Assembly (NCBI RefSeq): GCF_013370205.1
Contig: NZ_JABWGV010000001.1
Location: 372,001-436,000, forward strand
Length of the DNA stretch: 64,000 nt
Source: Qipengyuania atrilutea
GTDB lineage: Bacteria; Pseudomonadota; Alphaproteobacteria; Sphingomonadales; Sphingomonadaceae
Direction: 5' to 3'
Shown one piece after another: positions 62,845 to 64,000 of the stretch. Positions within the stretch are counted from its first letter, which is position 1, and each line of letters starts with the position of its first letter. A program made the position numbers and the translations under genes. The notes beneath the pieces were generated by a model. It saw only the letters and a program-made list of their open reading frames with translations, had not been told where the DNA came from and did not search any database.

Positions 62845-63861
62845 ATGCCGAAATTCCTGAAAAGCTTCCTCGCCGTTCTGCTAGTCACCGCGCCGGTCGG
62901 CGCCTCTGCGCAGGACCTGTCGTTCGACGCCTACCTGCAAGTTCTGAAGGCTCAGGCCCGCGCCGAAGGGGTTAGCGAGCAGACTATCGCTTTGATGACG
63001 GACGGGCTTGCGCCCAGCCAGCGGGTGATCGAACTCGATCAGGCGCAGCCCGGTTCGCCTTCGCGCCCCGGCGTCTTTCCATCGGTACAGAACTATATCG
63101 ACCGCCATGTCGACAGTGCCCGCATCTCAGGCGGCCGCGATGTCTACCGGTCCTCGCAGCCGATTATCCGCAGGATCGAGGCCGAATACGGCGTACCGGG
63201 CCAGATCCTTACGGCGATCTGGGGGCACGAAACGGCTTACGGCAATGTGACCGGTGGTTTCGATCTGGCGCAGGCACTGGCCACTCTGGCTTGGGAGGGC
63301 CGCCGGCGCGAACTTTTCGCAAACGAGTTCGTCTCGCTGCTCAAGATCGCCGACCGCGGTTTTCCGAAGTCGCAGTTGCAGGGCAGCTGGGCGGGCGCCT
63401 TTGGCAATCCACAGTTCCTCCCCAGCGTCTATCTGCGGTTAGCGAAGGATGGTGACGGCGATGGCCGCGCCGACCTCTACAACAGCAAGGCGGACACGCT
63501 TGCGTCGATCGCAAACTACTTCCGCGATGCCGGATGGCGCACCGGCCAGCCTTGGGGCGTCCGCGCCGCGGTTCCGGCGGGCCTCGACATCGACAGCATG
63601 GCGAGCGAAATTGCCGCCCCGGTTTGTCCGCGCGTTCACCAACGGCATTCCGAGTTCAAGACCGTCGCAGAATGGCGCGCGCTCGGTGTCCGCCCGCTGC
63701 AACCGATCGGAGAGGACGTCATGGCGTTCCTGTTCCAGCCCGACGGCGCGGGAACGCCCGCCTATCTGCTGACCGGCAATTACCGCGTCATTCTCGAATA
63801 CAACTGCTCCAATTACTACGCCATGAGCGTAGGCCTACTCGCCGACGCCATCGCTCCGTGA
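62845..63861 (+). CDS. Lytic murein transglycosylase (MltB family)
   Basis: A 338-residue exported enzyme of the MltB/GH103 group. A signal peptide (about residues 1-23, ending AQ) is followed by the catalytic domain with the general acid Glu near residue 129 in WGHETAYGN. The QLQGSWAGAFGNPQFLPS block near 175 and SIANYFRDAGW near 223 are family signatures. It cleaves peptidoglycan with formation of 1,6-anhydro-muramic acid. The ATG at 62845 is preferred to the TTG at 62836. Its stop overlaps a GTG of the next gene. Confidence 0.93.
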   Translation: MPKFLKSFLAVLLVTAPVGASAQDLSFDAYLQVLKAQARAEGVSEQTIALMTDGLAPSQRVIELDQAQPGSPSRPGVFPSVQNYIDRHVDSARISGGRDVYRSSQPIIRRIEAEYGVPGQILTAIWGHETAYGNVTGGFDLAQALATLAWEGRRRELFANEFVSLLKIADRGFPKSQLQGSWAGAFGNPQFLPSVYLRLAKDGDGDGRADLYNSKADTLASIANYFRDAGWRTGQPWGVRAAVPAGLDIDSMASEIAAPVCPRVHQRHSEFKTVAEWRALGVRPLQPIGEDVMAFLFQPDGAGTPAYLLTGNYRVILEYNCSNYYAMSVGLLADAIAP

Positions 63862-63887
63862 ACAAAGCGGGACGGGAAAGCATATTC

Positions 63888-64000
63888 GTGAAACAGGTTC
63901 GCAAGGCTCGTTTGCGCTTCGGTCTTGCCGGAGTGCTGCTTTCAGCGGCAATCCAGGCTACCGCACAGCAGGACGCCGAGACGCAACTTCCCGAACCTCC
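63888..64000 (+). CDS. Exported protein, N-terminal fragment (possible RlpA)
   Basis: The frame is open to the end of the window, with a GTG at 63858 overlapping the MltB stop and a second GTG at 63888 that gives a normal signal peptide (Lys/Arg start, hydrophobic core GLAGVLLSAAI, cleavage near TAQQ). Only about 38 residues are visible, so the family cannot be seen. In related genomes the gene after mltB is often rlpA, a septal-ring lytic transglycosylase; that is an inference from gene order. Confidence 0.55.
   Translation, partial: MKQVRKARLRFGLAGVLLSAAIQATAQQDAETQLPEP

Noticed and set aside
1-64000. CRISPR arrays, insertion sequences, rRNA operons, riboswitches
   Set aside because: No regularly spaced repeats, transposase genes, rRNA segments or riboswitch consensus were seen on either strand.

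Overview
The window is a gene-dense, high-GC (about 62%) chromosomal segment from an alphaproteobacterium, most likely a sphingomonad of the Erythrobacteraceae type (Erythrobacter, Qipengyuania, Altererythrobacter). This rests on protein character, on the hrcA-grpE / rph-rdgB-hemW-xerC and rsmI-yraN-gshB neighbourhoods, on the small archaeal-like ProS, on PhaR, and on DOMON-like and vgr-related proteins that I associate with sphingomonads. No insertion sequence, prophage, CRISPR array or rRNA operon is visible. The one RNA gene I can call firmly is tRNA-Ser(UGA).

Layout. 1-5.8 kb: the end of mutL and a lipoprotein, then a minus-strand run (MaoC, DUF1206, ychF, pth, rplY, TraB/GumN). 5.9-11.8 kb: glyQ-glyS and pyruvate phosphate dikinase. 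11.8-16.4 kb: methyltransferase, ComF, a 318-base region that looks like an unannotated structured RNA, hisI, and a MerR regulator next to an acyl-CoA dehydrogenase. 16.5-24.7 kb: cysK with an MFS exporter, PilZ, tyrS, a DOMON-like/NamZ-like pair, DUF817, and a VWA protein. 24.8-28.6 kb: two tandem soluble chemoreceptors lying between the VWA gene and its usual partner, a MoxR ATPase. 28.7-36 kb: hydrolase, parE, an LpoA-like lipoprotein, rsmI-yraN-gshB and DedA. 36-46 kb: xerC-hemW-rdgB-rph divergent from hrcA-grpE, then three envelope genes and dnaK-dnaJ. 46-54 kb: patatin-like protein divergent from radA-cvpA-IscU-like-MFS-alr, then phaR. 54-64 kb: proS, rnr, a peroxiredoxin-like protein, a universal stress protein, pdhC-lpdA, a small acidic protein, tRNA-Ser, an MltB-type transglycosylase and the start of an exported protein.

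Functionally this is mostly core genome: translation (four aminoacyl-tRNA synthetases, Pth, L25, RsmI), proteostasis (HrcA, GrpE, DnaK, DnaJ), DNA maintenance (MutL, ParE, XerC, RadA), central carbon metabolism (PPDK, PDH E2/E3) and cell wall (Alr, MltB, NamZ-like, LpoA-like). The observations most worth following are the probable structured sRNA on the minus strand at 13384-13610, a perfect GTTC-N7-GTTC LexA-type box just before radA, a low-GC, rare-codon patch inside glyS, the tandem soluble chemoreceptors that split a MoxR/VWA pair, and an MFS transporter with an insert of about 100 residues, cotranscribed with alanine racemase.
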